From: Leeuwenhoekiella palythoae
GTDB taxonomy: Bacteria > Bacteroidota > Bacteroidia > Flavobacteriales > Flavobacteriaceae
NCBI RefSeq assembly: GCF_900130045.1
Contig: NZ_FQXT01000001.1
Coordinates: forward strand, 372,001-436,000
Reading direction: 5' to 3'
DNA: 64,000 nucleotides
Of the stretch, positions 19,201 to 28,200 are shown in pieces. The notes under the pieces were generated by a model that made no database searches, was not told the origin of the DNA, and saw nothing but the letters and a program-made list of their open reading frames with translations. Both the position numbers and the translations under genes were made by a program. Each line of letters opens with the position of its first letter. Positions within the stretch are counted from its first letter, which is position 1.

Positions 19201-20010
19201 TACTCCACCTTGAGTACGAATTTGCGTCACGAGCGAAGCCAGTATAGGCAAGGGAATTTTCTGCTGCGATGGATATAAGTGCTTATCAAGGGCAAATTTC
19301 CCCCCGTGCACACCATTAGTAAACATAGGGTGATGCATCGCAATCACCAGTGTTTTGTGCTGATTCTTTTTAATCTCACCTTCCAGCTCAATAAAAAATT
19401 TCTCGCGGTCTTTAATATTGTCGCAATTGTCATTGATTTTAGGACTTTTATCCCAATCCTCTAAGTACCATTGCGTATCAATAAGCAACATATGCACGGT
19501 CTCGTTGATGTCGTAACTCACCAATGGACAACCATCTTTAGGCAAGAAAATATCATCTAGGCCGGTAATTTTCTTGAGATACTCCTCTTGGCGGTTCAGC
19601 CCGTGTAAATGATTGTTGTACCAGTCGTGATTTCCGGGGATAAAAATGGGCGTTCCCGTATATTCTGAAAAGGTTTCTACCTGTGCGTCCAGTCTGTGCT
19701 GCGCTAAGGCGCGCTCTTCATCGCCTTCGGGAGGCATTCCTACCGGATAAATATTATCGCCCAAAAAAATAGCAAATGACGAATCGTCATTTGCTTTGTC
19801 TAAAAATTTCTTAAATAATTTGATTCCTTCTGTGCTTTCACCCATTTCAGAATTCCCTGCATCGCCCAGCAAATAAAAGGTACGATCTATCTTTTTTGAA
19901 GTGGGGTAAATGCCTTGTTCTACACCGTCTTTGTATCTAGAAGTATAGGTGGCACAAGCCGAAAAAAGTAAGAGTATGACAAGTGTTAGAAGTATGTTAT
20001 TTTTTATCAT
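16300..20010 (-). CDS. Lipoprotein: metallophosphatase, kinase-like module and outer-membrane beta-barrel fusion
   Basis: 1236 residues. An SPII signal (LLFSACAT, Cys19) leads into a calcineurin-type metallophosphoesterase (LLGDAG with Asp50, FLGDNIYP with Asp85, PGNHDW with Asn127-His128, MHHPMF and SGHEHG), to about residue 390. A middle region (about 430-780) has a Gly-rich strand pair and MRALRKS near 467, then MLVGDWDRHNDQWRW near 610 and PIPRDRDQVF near 640, reminiscent of HipA/Fam20/CotH-type atypical kinase loops. From about 900 it is a BamA/surface-antigen-like barrel ending in Phe (GFGFNF). The phosphatase face is probably periplasmic or on the surface. It diverges from the HD-DUF5706 gene with only 57 nt between start codons. 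The kinase reading is my inference. Confidence 0.85.
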   Translation of the reverse strand: MIKNNILLTLVILLLFSACATYTSRYKDGVEQGIYPTSKKIDRTFYLLGDAGNSEMGESTEGIKLFKKFLDKANDDSSFAIFLGDNIYPVGMPPEGDEERALAQHRLDAQVETFSEYTGTPIFIPGNHDWYNNHLHGLNRQEEYLKKITGLDDIFLPKDGCPLVSYDINETVHMLLIDTQWYLEDWDKSPKINDNCDNIKDREKFFIELEGEIKKNQHKTLVIAMHHPMFTNGVHGGKFALDKHLYPSQQKIPLPILASLVTQIRTQGGVSKQDRFNEKYNELMKRLRVLAQTHNKTIFVSGHEHGLQYIEHDEVRQVVSGSGSKSSYAYLGNDGLFSSDYEGFAKLDIFEDGSAWVQYYGTDQENGEPVLFFQKEVFPPDPISDYSRLSTSFPQTIKTSVYSIEETERSELFESVWGEHYREVYGKQVTAPVALLDTLYGGLEVVRPGGGHQTVSLRLKDKSGREYNMRALRKSAVQFLQKVILKENADVEEDLDNTLPESLIQDFYTSAHPYGAFAIPRLSEAAQVLHTTPKLYYVPKQPALEKYNEDYGDQLYMIVERPAKEYSGATFSYPDDIESTDDILDKLRSDEENIVDEQAYIRARMFDMLVGDWDRHNDQWRWAEYKDQNGKDIFVPIPRDRDQVFTNFDGAILDIARTLFGMARQFQVYDENLDDMKWFNNAGIKLDRALAQRSGRAVWHKEAQFIKDHVTDEVIEEAFRDLPPEVRSGESIDEIKKNLKGRRDNLVAIAESFYDYLVELQMVVGTDKDDYFEITRADDATRVQVWRIKKGEKADLMHDRTYASNETKQLWIYGLDDDDVFEVNGAGRNPIFLRIIGGQNNDVYRINNGRKIKVYDHESLPNTIEARGGANFRLTDVYDYNTYDYQKQILRTNGLTPAFGYNPDNGVSLGLTDVYTVQGFRQNPFSQQHRFKMLYFFATSGLDFTYNGEFAGIMNDWNLTLGARYTTPNYARNFFGYGNESVNNDDALGMNFNRVRLSRMEASVGLLRNSDYGSTFSIQALFEGIRVADNALRYIDFVDIIEQEERKYFGTVDATYEYHSADNALAPTRGMDFILNGGFTNSLSDSGNRFAYLNPSMGFYNAISANRKLVLKTLARGQFRFGDDTEFYQAATLGQSSGLRGYRFDRFTGNSAFSATGDVRYAFDTFKTGFLPLQIGVFGGYDIGRVWSDVDQDSEKWHDSYGIGFWVNSADALSGTFNLFKSSEGYRVSFGFGFNF

Positions 20011-20067
20011 GCAAATTATTTTGGAAATTCTTTTTCGTATTTTCCCTTACTTTAACCAAGATACTCT

Positions 20068-21273
20068 ATGGCTGAAACAGCAGAAAAACCGATAAAATCT
20101 TTTTCGAAAGCAGATCAATTTGTTTTAGAACTTTTCAAGGAAAAACTTCCTAACAGCTATCTCTATCACAACTATAATCATACTGTGAGAGTTGTTAAAA
20201 GTACAAAGGAAATCATCGAAAATTCTCAAATTAATGTTAAACAGAAAGAGGCATTAATCCTTGCAGCGTGGATGCATGATACGGGTTATACGGTAACGCG
20301 TGATGGTCACGAAGAGGCTAGCATTGATATCGCTAAAGAGTATATGACCAAAGAAGGCGTAGATGCCGAAACCCAAAAACTAGTGGTTGAGCTCATCGCT
20401 TCAACTAAAATGGGTGTTGAGCCAAAAAACGAATTAGAGTGTATTTTAAAAGACGCTGATAATTCACATTTTGCAAAAGAGTACTACGCTCAAACCAGTG
20501 AATTCTTACGTCAAGAATTATTACTAACGGAAACCAAAAAATTTACTCCGGCAGAGTGGCGCGAAGAAAACATACAAATGTTCACGCACAAGCATAAGTT
20601 TTACACGGATTATGCTGCCCGCAACTGGAAAAATCAAAAAGACGAGAACCTGATTTCTCTTCTTAAGAAAGAAAAAAAGAAAAAGAAAAAATACCGTAAG
20701 GAAGAGGTTAAAGCCAAACTAAAAGCAAAATTTAAAGACGAAAGCCCTGATCGTGGCGTACAGACGCTTTATCGAACTACTTTGAGAAACCATATCAAAC
20801 TGAGTGATATCGCAGATACGAAAGCCAACATTCTACTTTCAGTAAATGCAATTATTATTTCACTTGCTTTATCTAACATGATCCCAAAATTAGATGCGCC
20901 TAGTAATCGTCACTTGTTAATTCCTACGCTGATCCTTGTAGTTTTTAGTGTGGCTTCGATCATTATGTCTATTCTTTCTACCCGACCCAATGTTACTTCA
21001 GGAGAGTTTACAAGAGAACAAGTGAAGAAGAAACAAGTGAATATTTTATTCTTTGGGAATTTTCATAAAATGAAATACGACCAGTATCAGTGGGCGATCA
21101 ACGAGATCATTTATGATAAGGATTATATTTATGAAGCGCTGACTAAAGATTTATACCTGTTAGGTGTTGTGCTGAATAAAAAGTACCTCTTACTGAGAAA
21201 AACCTACACCGTGTTTATGGTTGGGATAATCGTTTCAGTTATAAGTTTTATAATCGCATTCTGGTTGATCTAA
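20068..21273 (+). CDS. HD-domain phosphohydrolase fused to DUF5706 (Pycsar-effector-like) membrane domain
   Basis: 401 residues. Residues 15-190 are an HD domain with His34/His38 (YHNYNHTVRV), the His70-Asp71 pair (AWMHDTGY), His81 and a distal Asp (ILKDADNSHF), so metal binding looks intact. A very basic linker (about 205-235, KKEKKKKKKYRKEE) leads to a C-terminal membrane domain with HIKLSDIADTKANILLSVNA, the signature of DUF5706, and three hydrophobic helices near 265-285, 298-320 and 380-401. DUF5706 is the family of transmembrane effectors in Pycsar anti-phage systems, where a cUMP/cCMP-making cyclase lies alongside; none is adjacent here. It may be a stand-alone nucleotide-responsive membrane protein. 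Confidence 0.85.
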   Translation: MAETAEKPIKSFSKADQFVLELFKEKLPNSYLYHNYNHTVRVVKSTKEIIENSQINVKQKEALILAAWMHDTGYTVTRDGHEEASIDIAKEYMTKEGVDAETQKLVVELIASTKMGVEPKNELECILKDADNSHFAKEYYAQTSEFLRQELLLTETKKFTPAEWREENIQMFTHKHKFYTDYAARNWKNQKDENLISLLKKEKKKKKKYRKEEVKAKLKAKFKDESPDRGVQTLYRTTLRNHIKLSDIADTKANILLSVNAIIISLALSNMIPKLDAPSNRHLLIPTLILVVFSVASIIMSILSTRPNVTSGEFTREQVKKKQVNILFFGNFHKMKYDQYQWAINEIIYDKDYIYEALTKDLYLLGVVLNKKYLLLRKTYTVFMVGIIVSVISFIIAFWLI

Positions 21274-21335
21274 ACACTACAAAAACACTATAATCAAAAA
21301 TGCTTCAGATAGCATATTAATTGATGTTACCAATA

Positions 21336-21361
21336 AAAAAAGCCCCAATTTGGGGCTTTTT
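21336..21361. terminator. Bidirectional rho-independent terminator
   Basis: AAAAAGCCCCAATTTGGGGC plus a T-run: a G/C-rich stem flanked by A and T tracts between the convergent HD-DUF5706 (ends 21273) and GAF (ends 21383) genes. Confidence 0.88.
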
Positions 21362-21382
21362 AATGTTTATATTTTACTCGAA

Positions 21383-23776
21383 TTAATCTAGAATCTCCAT
21401 TAAATCCTCGTAGGTAATAGTTTCTTCCTCATTGGTACGGGGCAACTTAGAAGTATAAAGCACATTAACTCGGATTGCTTTTAAGCCTACAACACCTTGC
21501 ACATCTTCTAGTTCAAGATATTCTACTTCAGTACCTAAATACTCTTTACGCTGCAGGTAATGAATGTAGCGTGTGTATTCTTCGGCATCAGCGTCTTGCG
21601 AGTAAATGATCGCAATTTTTCCTTTTTGGGTTATGCGCTCATCAGTACCTTTTACCAGTGCTTTGTCAATTCTCTTTTTAATAATTTCGTAGCGCGCATT
21701 ATACGTACCATCCACATCAAATTTCTTTTCATCCATTCGGTATCTGATAGATAATGTAGTGCTAAAAACCAGAATAAGCGAAGCCGCATCAAGTTGCAAT
21801 TCTGCACCTTCCTGTTTGTGATAGAAATGATTTTCCATCTCGCACATCGTGCATAATTGCCACAATCTTAAGTTGTATAAATAAACTTTATTGAACTTCT
21901 CTTTCGGAGTCATAGAAGCCCCGATATAAATATTATGATCAACGCCGTCTGTTTTATAGCGCTCAAAATAATGCGGAAAGATCTGCTGTGCTTCTTGCTG
22001 CTTTCGATCTAAAAAGGTTGCCAGATTTTGATTGATCAATTGCACCGTATCATCATAATTTTTACGATTTTCGTAAATGAGTCCGGTGTCTTTATTGATC
22101 GAAGCTTTATAGTTATCAATGGCTTTCTTAAGCTCAGGAATTTTGGTGTTCAAGTGACTTAACAAAGGATTTACCTCTTCTTGAAGCAATGCAAAAACCT
22201 CGCTTTCACTATTTGCGTTCAAGCGCTCAGTGATCTCAGCAGTAAACTCTTCTATTCTAAATTTTACCTGCTCGTAGATAGGCATTGGCGCCGTAGCAAT
22301 AGCGAGGTCAAGAATATCGTAAACCATTTTCAGCTGAATTAAAATATCCTGCTGAATCGCTTTATTACGCTCTTCGCTACTCCCTACAATATCGATCTGA
22401 CCGTACAGCGGATACACATCTTCGAAAGCTATATCTTTAAATGCAGCAAATTTGCCTTGATTTTGATTGGCTATAAAACGTCTTGCTTCTTCCTCAAAAA
22501 CCCATAAAACACTCGGGTGAATACTGGTACATTCACTTTGAATTACCGCTTTAATTCGGTTTTCTAATTCAAACTTTTTACGCTCAACCGTAGAAACTAT
22601 ATACGGCATTACATCGTCAAGCTTGGTCGCGTTTAAGCTGTGTAAACTGTTGCGTTTAGAAGAAACGAGCTCCAATACCGCAAGCAATTCATTTCCGCGA
22701 GAAATAGGCGCCAGAATACAACTTTTGATTCCTTGTTCTTGAAGATTTTTAGCAAGCAAATTAGTTTTATGCTTAACCGCATATTCATCAACATCGGGAA
22801 TCACAAAATACTTTTTGTCTTTTATAAGCGTGTCATAGGAACAATCGCACATGCTCTGACGGCAATCGGTTCGCATTTTATCGTTTAAGATAAAACTGTA
22901 ACCAATGCCGTTATTCATTCGCATAAAACATTCTTCATCCTTATCAAATTCGGTAAAACCTACCTGTAAGTCTGGAATATTGAAGATTGAACTGAAAATA
23001 CTTTGAAACTGCTGTACAGCATCTTTCTTAATATTTTTCTGTGCGAGCAACGTACTCTTTAGATCAGATATAGAATCATCAACTGTAACATCTGTCAGGT
23101 TAAGAATGGTAATCCCTTTTAAAATCCAGCTATTGGGAGGGAAATATTCTTTCCATAATTTAAAATCATTGCCGTTTTCAATCAGCTTATCCACAATTTC
23201 CGGAGTGATTTCTACCGCTTCTTCGGTAGGTTCACAAAACGTAAAATCAGCATTGATAGACGCTCTATACGTACGAATCACACCGTTTTTATCGGGAATT
23301 TCGTAAAATACAGGACGTTTAAAATCAATATCATAGTTGTAATAACTATTTAAAATAACCACACAACCTATGATATAATAGTATGCAGGATCAAGATTTC
23401 TGATGGAAAGATCAAAATCCTCACCTGCGTCCTTCATAATGGCAGCAAATCGTTTTGTAGGATTAAAAATCTTATTCATAAACGGCATTGTTGCCGCTTT
23501 GATCTCATTCTTAGTAAGCGCCGCAGGGAAAAGATTGTCTAAAAGCGTACTTAACACCTCCTCATATTCATCGATCTTATCAGTGTGCTCAATACCATTA
23601 ATCAGTTCAGGATAGCTTTCGGCATAATCCAGAACCGCTTTGAGATAATCTTTAGTCACCTCATTTTGCGACTGCTGCATACGCACCTTAAACTCTTCAA
23701 GTAACTTAGAAAAGCTTAACTGCACCTGTAGTGGAAACTCCTGTAAATCTTCCATAGCCTGATTGTTTCTATTCAA
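21383..23776 (-). CDS. Large GAF-domain protein of unknown function
   Basis: 797 residues, soluble, no signal peptide. A GAF domain spans roughly 245-400 (from FQSIFSSIFNIPDL to ILAPISRGNELLAVLELVSS) and contains an unusual Cys cluster near residue 305 (DCRQSMCDCSYDT), which could bind metal or act as a redox switch. Flanking N- and C-terminal regions are largely helical and I recognise no kinase, cyclase, phosphodiesterase or DNA-binding output. It stands convergent to the HD-DUF5706 gene with a shared terminator and divergent from the TlpA-like gene. Ligand and output remain open. Confidence 0.7.
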   Translation of the reverse strand: MNRNNQAMEDLQEFPLQVQLSFSKLLEEFKVRMQQSQNEVTKDYLKAVLDYAESYPELINGIEHTDKIDEYEEVLSTLLDNLFPAALTKNEIKAATMPFMNKIFNPTKRFAAIMKDAGEDFDLSIRNLDPAYYYIIGCVVILNSYYNYDIDFKRPVFYEIPDKNGVIRTYRASINADFTFCEPTEEAVEITPEIVDKLIENGNDFKLWKEYFPPNSWILKGITILNLTDVTVDDSISDLKSTLLAQKNIKKDAVQQFQSIFSSIFNIPDLQVGFTEFDKDEECFMRMNNGIGYSFILNDKMRTDCRQSMCDCSYDTLIKDKKYFVIPDVDEYAVKHKTNLLAKNLQEQGIKSCILAPISRGNELLAVLELVSSKRNSLHSLNATKLDDVMPYIVSTVERKKFELENRIKAVIQSECTSIHPSVLWVFEEEARRFIANQNQGKFAAFKDIAFEDVYPLYGQIDIVGSSEERNKAIQQDILIQLKMVYDILDLAIATAPMPIYEQVKFRIEEFTAEITERLNANSESEVFALLQEEVNPLLSHLNTKIPELKKAIDNYKASINKDTGLIYENRKNYDDTVQLINQNLATFLDRKQQEAQQIFPHYFERYKTDGVDHNIYIGASMTPKEKFNKVYLYNLRLWQLCTMCEMENHFYHKQEGAELQLDAASLILVFSTTLSIRYRMDEKKFDVDGTYNARYEIIKKRIDKALVKGTDERITQKGKIAIIYSQDADAEEYTRYIHYLQRKEYLGTEVEYLELEDVQGVVGLKAIRVNVLYTSKLPRTNEEETITYEDLMEILD

Positions 23777-23960
23777 AATACTAAAATTGTGGGGAACCCG
23801 TTAGAACCTATTGGTCTTTAACAAAGGTTTAAACTTACACGCAAGTAAGATCAAATATCAAGCCCTTTTTTGAAGAACTGCCATAACTTCTAATTTAAGC
23901 TTGGACAAAGCCCTTGAGGTATTGGTTAGAAACATATTTTCAATTCTGAGGCAGCCTCGG

Positions 23961-23990
23961 AGTATTAAACCTTTTGGCGGCGCCAATAAA
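23961..23990. repeat. Intergenic repeat copy 2 (GGCGGCGCCAATAAA family)
   Basis: The segment beginning AGTATTAAACC and ending GGCGGCGCCAATAAA matches 4225-4253 closely. Upstream, GAGGCAGCCTC forms a small palindrome. It lies between the divergent GAF and TlpA-like genes, about 45 nt before the latter's ATG, so it could be transcribed into the leader. Confidence 0.6.
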
Positions 23991-24034
23991 CCTTAAAATC
24001 CTGTATATTGCAGGCCTAATTTAACTCGTAAATA

Positions 24035-25174
24035 ATGAATAAACTTTTTTTAGTAGTTGCAACCGCAATCGTACTTATATCGTGTGCTTCTGAAGGGAAG
24101 TTTAAGATTACCGGTACCACTCCTGACATCAATAACGGTACTAACGTTTTCCTGCAAAAAATAGATGCAAATAATCAGTTACAGAATGTAGATACCACAG
24201 TAATTAAAGAGGGAAAATTCAACTTTACCCCAGAGCCTGTAGCAGCTCCAGAAATGATGGTGCTTAGCTTTGAAGGTGCGCGTGGAAACGTGATTCTTAT
24301 TGCTGAAAATGAAGAGATCACGGTTAAGGCTTACAAAGACAGTTTGTATACTTCTGAAGTAAAAGGCGGTTCTGAAAATGACTTTTTTAAGTTGTATTAT
24401 GATGATGTTGTCGCTTCAAATAAAGAAAAACAAAAGCTTCAAGAAGAAGGAATGGCTGCAATGCAAAGTGGTGATACTTCTAAAGTGACGATCATTCGCA
24501 ATGAATTTGACCAGATCAATGAAGCTGACACCCGCAGACGCCTTAAATTGATCGAAGAACATCCTGGAGAATTCGTAAGTGTGATCATTCTTTCAGATCT
24601 AGTAGGAACTCGCGCTATTGATTCCGGCGAAGCCGAAGCGCTTTTTGAAAGTCTTGATACTACCTTACAAGAAACCGAAAAAGGAAAAAAACTCAGCGAA
24701 ATGATCGCGCAACTAAAGTCACAAGAAGCTGCTGCATCTCAGGCTGAAATAGGCAATAAAGCACCTGAGTTTAGCGCGCCAACACCTGACGGCGGTGATC
24801 TTGCTCTTAAAGATGCGATGGGAAAATACACGATCATTGATTTCTGGGCGAGCTGGTGCAAACCTTGCCGTCAAGAAAATCCAAATGTGGTTTCGGTTTA
24901 CAACACCTATCACGAAAAAGGATTAAATATCATTAGTGTTTCTCTAGATCGCGCCTCTGCAAAAGACAAATGGCTTGCGGCTATTGAAAATGATAAGATG
25001 GACTGGTATCACGTTTCTAATCTAATGGAATGGCAAGATCCAGTGGCTCGTAAATATGGAGTAACAGCTATACCTGCAACCTATCTTTTAGATGAAAATG
25101 GGGTGATCATCGACAAGAATTTACGCGGTGATGCTTTAGTTTCTAAAATGCAAGAATTATTAGGAGAAGGCTAA
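24035..25174 (+). CDS. TlpA-like thioredoxin-fold lipoprotein with DUF4369-like N-terminal domain
   Basis: 379 residues. An SPII signal (VLISCASEG, Cys17) is followed by a DUF4369-like beta-rich domain (about 22-130), a helical linker, and a C-terminal thioredoxin fold with WASWCKPCRQEN (Cys275 and Cys278) and the cis-Pro in TAIPATYLLDENG. Such periplasm-facing reductases keep cytochrome-maturation or other envelope thiols reduced and are abundant in Bacteroidota. The leader carries the repeat copy 2 and no clear promoter box. A strong terminator follows. Single-gene transcript likely. Confidence 0.92.
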   Translation: MNKLFLVVATAIVLISCASEGKFKITGTTPDINNGTNVFLQKIDANNQLQNVDTTVIKEGKFNFTPEPVAAPEMMVLSFEGARGNVILIAENEEITVKAYKDSLYTSEVKGGSENDFFKLYYDDVVASNKEKQKLQEEGMAAMQSGDTSKVTIIRNEFDQINEADTRRRLKLIEEHPGEFVSVIILSDLVGTRAIDSGEAEALFESLDTTLQETEKGKKLSEMIAQLKSQEAAASQAEIGNKAPEFSAPTPDGGDLALKDAMGKYTIIDFWASWCKPCRQENPNVVSVYNTYHEKGLNIISVSLDRASAKDKWLAAIENDKMDWYHVSNLMEWQDPVARKYGVTAIPATYLLDENGVIIDKNLRGDALVSKMQELLGEG

Positions 25175-25198
25175 TTCACACAACCTTCTAACAAGCAT

Positions 25199-25231
25199 AA
25201 AAAAGCCTTAAACGCAATGTTTAAGGCTTTT
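25199..25231. terminator. Bidirectional rho-independent terminator
   Basis: AAAAGCCTTAAAC, a GCAAT loop, then the perfect complement GTTTAAGGCTTTT: a 13-bp stem between convergent TlpA-like and CRTAC1-like genes. Confidence 0.88.
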
Positions 25232-25258
25232 CTTTTTTAAATATTTTGAGCTTTTAAA

Positions 25259-28200
25259 TTACTTGATCTCAAAAGCCTGTACCTTATCATTATTATTCCC
25301 TACTAAAATATATGACTGTTCTTTAACCTTAATCGGTAGCAGTTGTTTGACATCACGATTAGCAAAGAATCCTGTGTCTTTTGAAGCTTTGGCTGTAAAA
25401 TCGCCCTGACCATTCCCCAAAAGTAAAATTCCGGTGCCCGCATCTGCACGTGGCGTTTCAATTTCTGAAACAAATAAGTTTCCGGCGAGTAGCGCATCTA
25501 GGTTTCCATCTTGATTAAAATCTTCGATCACCATTGTATTTGTGGGCGCCAATTGTGCAAGTTCTGGCAGTTGATGCACTTTAAAGTCTCCTCCGGTATT
25601 CTCTAAATAAATAGAACTAAACGTATCAGCCTTGTAGTGTAAGGACCGTGCTAGATCTTTCTTTCCATAGACTTCATCAATCTCCAAAGAAGCAAAAATA
25701 TTATATTGCTTGATTTCCTTTTTTAAGCTTGGTATTTGCTCTGAAGAACACGAAAATCCGCGTAACGGGAAATGCCCATCCCCATTGTAATAGCCCAAAA
25801 CGATATCACCGCGACCGTTATCATCAAAATCATCATAATAGATGTCAAAAGGTTTTTCAATACTGGTTTGATACTTATAATTCTCACCTAGATTCCCGAT
25901 AATGAAATCCTCATCTCCATCCTTGTCAAAATCCCCTTTTTCAATACTGAACCACCATCCCGAAGTATCTGCTAAAGATTCAAAATCTTGTTTTACAAGT
26001 TGGTTATTTTGATTCAGAAATACTGTGACCGGCATCCACTCGCCTACTACTAGAAGGTCGAGGTCGCCGTCTTGGTCAACGTCTGACCATACCGCATCTG
26101 TGACTAAACCTAGATCTTTAAATTCCGGCGCAATGGTTGTCGTTTGGTTGCTTAGCGTACCGGATTCATTAATCAATAACTGACTTGTCGCCGGCAAAGG
26201 ATATTGATGCGGATTGATTCGTCCTGCTACAAAAAGATCAATATCGCCATCACCATCATAATCTGCCGGTAAAACTTTAGACCCGCTTTCAGGCCTCAGA
26301 TCTGTAATCGCTGTTTTGACAAAGCCATTATTTTGATTATTTAAATACAAGCGATCCAGATAAAAATCAGCTTGAGCTTCTTCTTCATTACCACCACTTA
26401 CCACATATAAATCCTGGAATCCGTCTGCATTGATATCAACGAAAACAGCATCGAGATCTTCGTGATTCGCATCGTTTGCCAATGCCGAACTAGCAAGTTT
26501 CATAAACGCTCCCTCTTTAGTTTGTATAAATAAAGAAGCTTCTACTCCTGCTGCGCCGCCAACAAAAAGATCTTCTAAGCCGTCGTTGTTAATGTCTCCT
26601 TTAACAAGCGCCGGACCAAATTGTGATAATTTATGCGGAAGTAATACCTGCTCTTTAAAATCATCATACTCATTTTCCGCTGTTTCTAGCTGCAACGGAA
26701 ACTGAGCTGTAACTTCCTCAAAAATTTCAGTTTTCAAACCGAAAGTATAAAGATCCTGCGCTCCTTCTACAGCATCTTCAATAGAAAGCGTAAGTTCTTG
26801 ATTGGCTTTAACATCCTTTAGACGCAGCTGTTTTCCGTTAGGCCAGGTAACCACAAGACTATCTACAAGCGCTTTTTCACCTAAACCAAAATGCGCCACT
26901 TGCTCGCTTGTAGAATAAATACCGCGCACATTGGTAAGCTCCTGCATTTGTGTTTCATCATCTATAAAAACAGAGACTCTGGCACCTAATGTCGCCAATT
27001 TATTTAAACCAATAGGTTTTACTCTAAGGTAGTTAGCCTTGATATTTTTTTCGGAATTATTTCTATACACAAAGGCTTCTGCGTTGATGTTATTAACGAC
27101 TATATCTAAATCTCCATCATTATCTAAGTCAGCATAAGCTGCCCCATTTGAAAATGAAGGTTGATCAAGTCCCCAATCCTGTTGCGCTTCGGTGAATTTC
27201 AAGTTTCCTTGATTTTTAAAAGCGAAATTTTTTAAAGGCTGAGAAGGAATAAGCTTTACAACATCATCAATTTTTAGAATATCAAAAATAGACTCAATAC
27301 CGCCACCATCAGGATGTTCTTGCACCCATTTAAAGGTAAGTTGGTTGATGTAATGTGCGACCTCTTTATCAGCATCAGTATTACGTATATCGCGTAGCAA
27401 CCCATTAGTCACATAAGTATCTTTGAGTCCGTCATTATCAAAATCAGCAATAAGATTGGCCCAACTCCAGTCGGTTGCGGCCATCCCTGTGTATTGGCCA
27501 ATATCGCTAAACGTACCGCTACCGTTATTCATTTGAAGGGTGTTGTACATATATTGATAGTGACCGCCGTCGTCAACGACTTTCCAGAAGGCTTTAGGGT
27601 TCATACCGCTCATATTTGACTTAAGGCGGTAATTATCCTGAGCAACCATATCTACCACAAAAAGATCTAACAAATTGTCGTTATTAAAATCAGCAACATC
27701 AACCCCCATACTGTAATACGGAATATGCTGAAACGCCTCTTCTGTTTTGTAAGTAAACGTGCCATCTTGATTGTTGATAAAGAAAAAATCTGGCGCTGCA
27801 AAATCATTGGCAATGTAGAGGTCTGTCCACCCATCGTTATTAAAATCGCTTGCAGACACTGCATTAGGAAAACCAGATTTGCTCACTCCTGCAGCTTCAG
27901 AAACTTCAGTAAACGAAGTTCCTTTATTATTTTTATACAGTTTAATGTGGAATTCTTTCTTAAGCAAATCAGTGCCTTTATAGTCAGAATAACTTCCGGG
28001 ATTGGGTGGCTGGGTAAGCAAGAGTAAATCTAGAAAACCGTCTTTATCATAATCCAAAAATGTTGCGTGTCGTGTGCGCTGCTCATCTGCAACACCATAT
28101 GCTTGCGCGCTTTCGGTAAATGTATTGTCTTGATTATTGATATAAAGCAAATTCGCTCTCAGCTCAGGCTTGTCATCATAAAGTTCGCGGCTAATATAAA

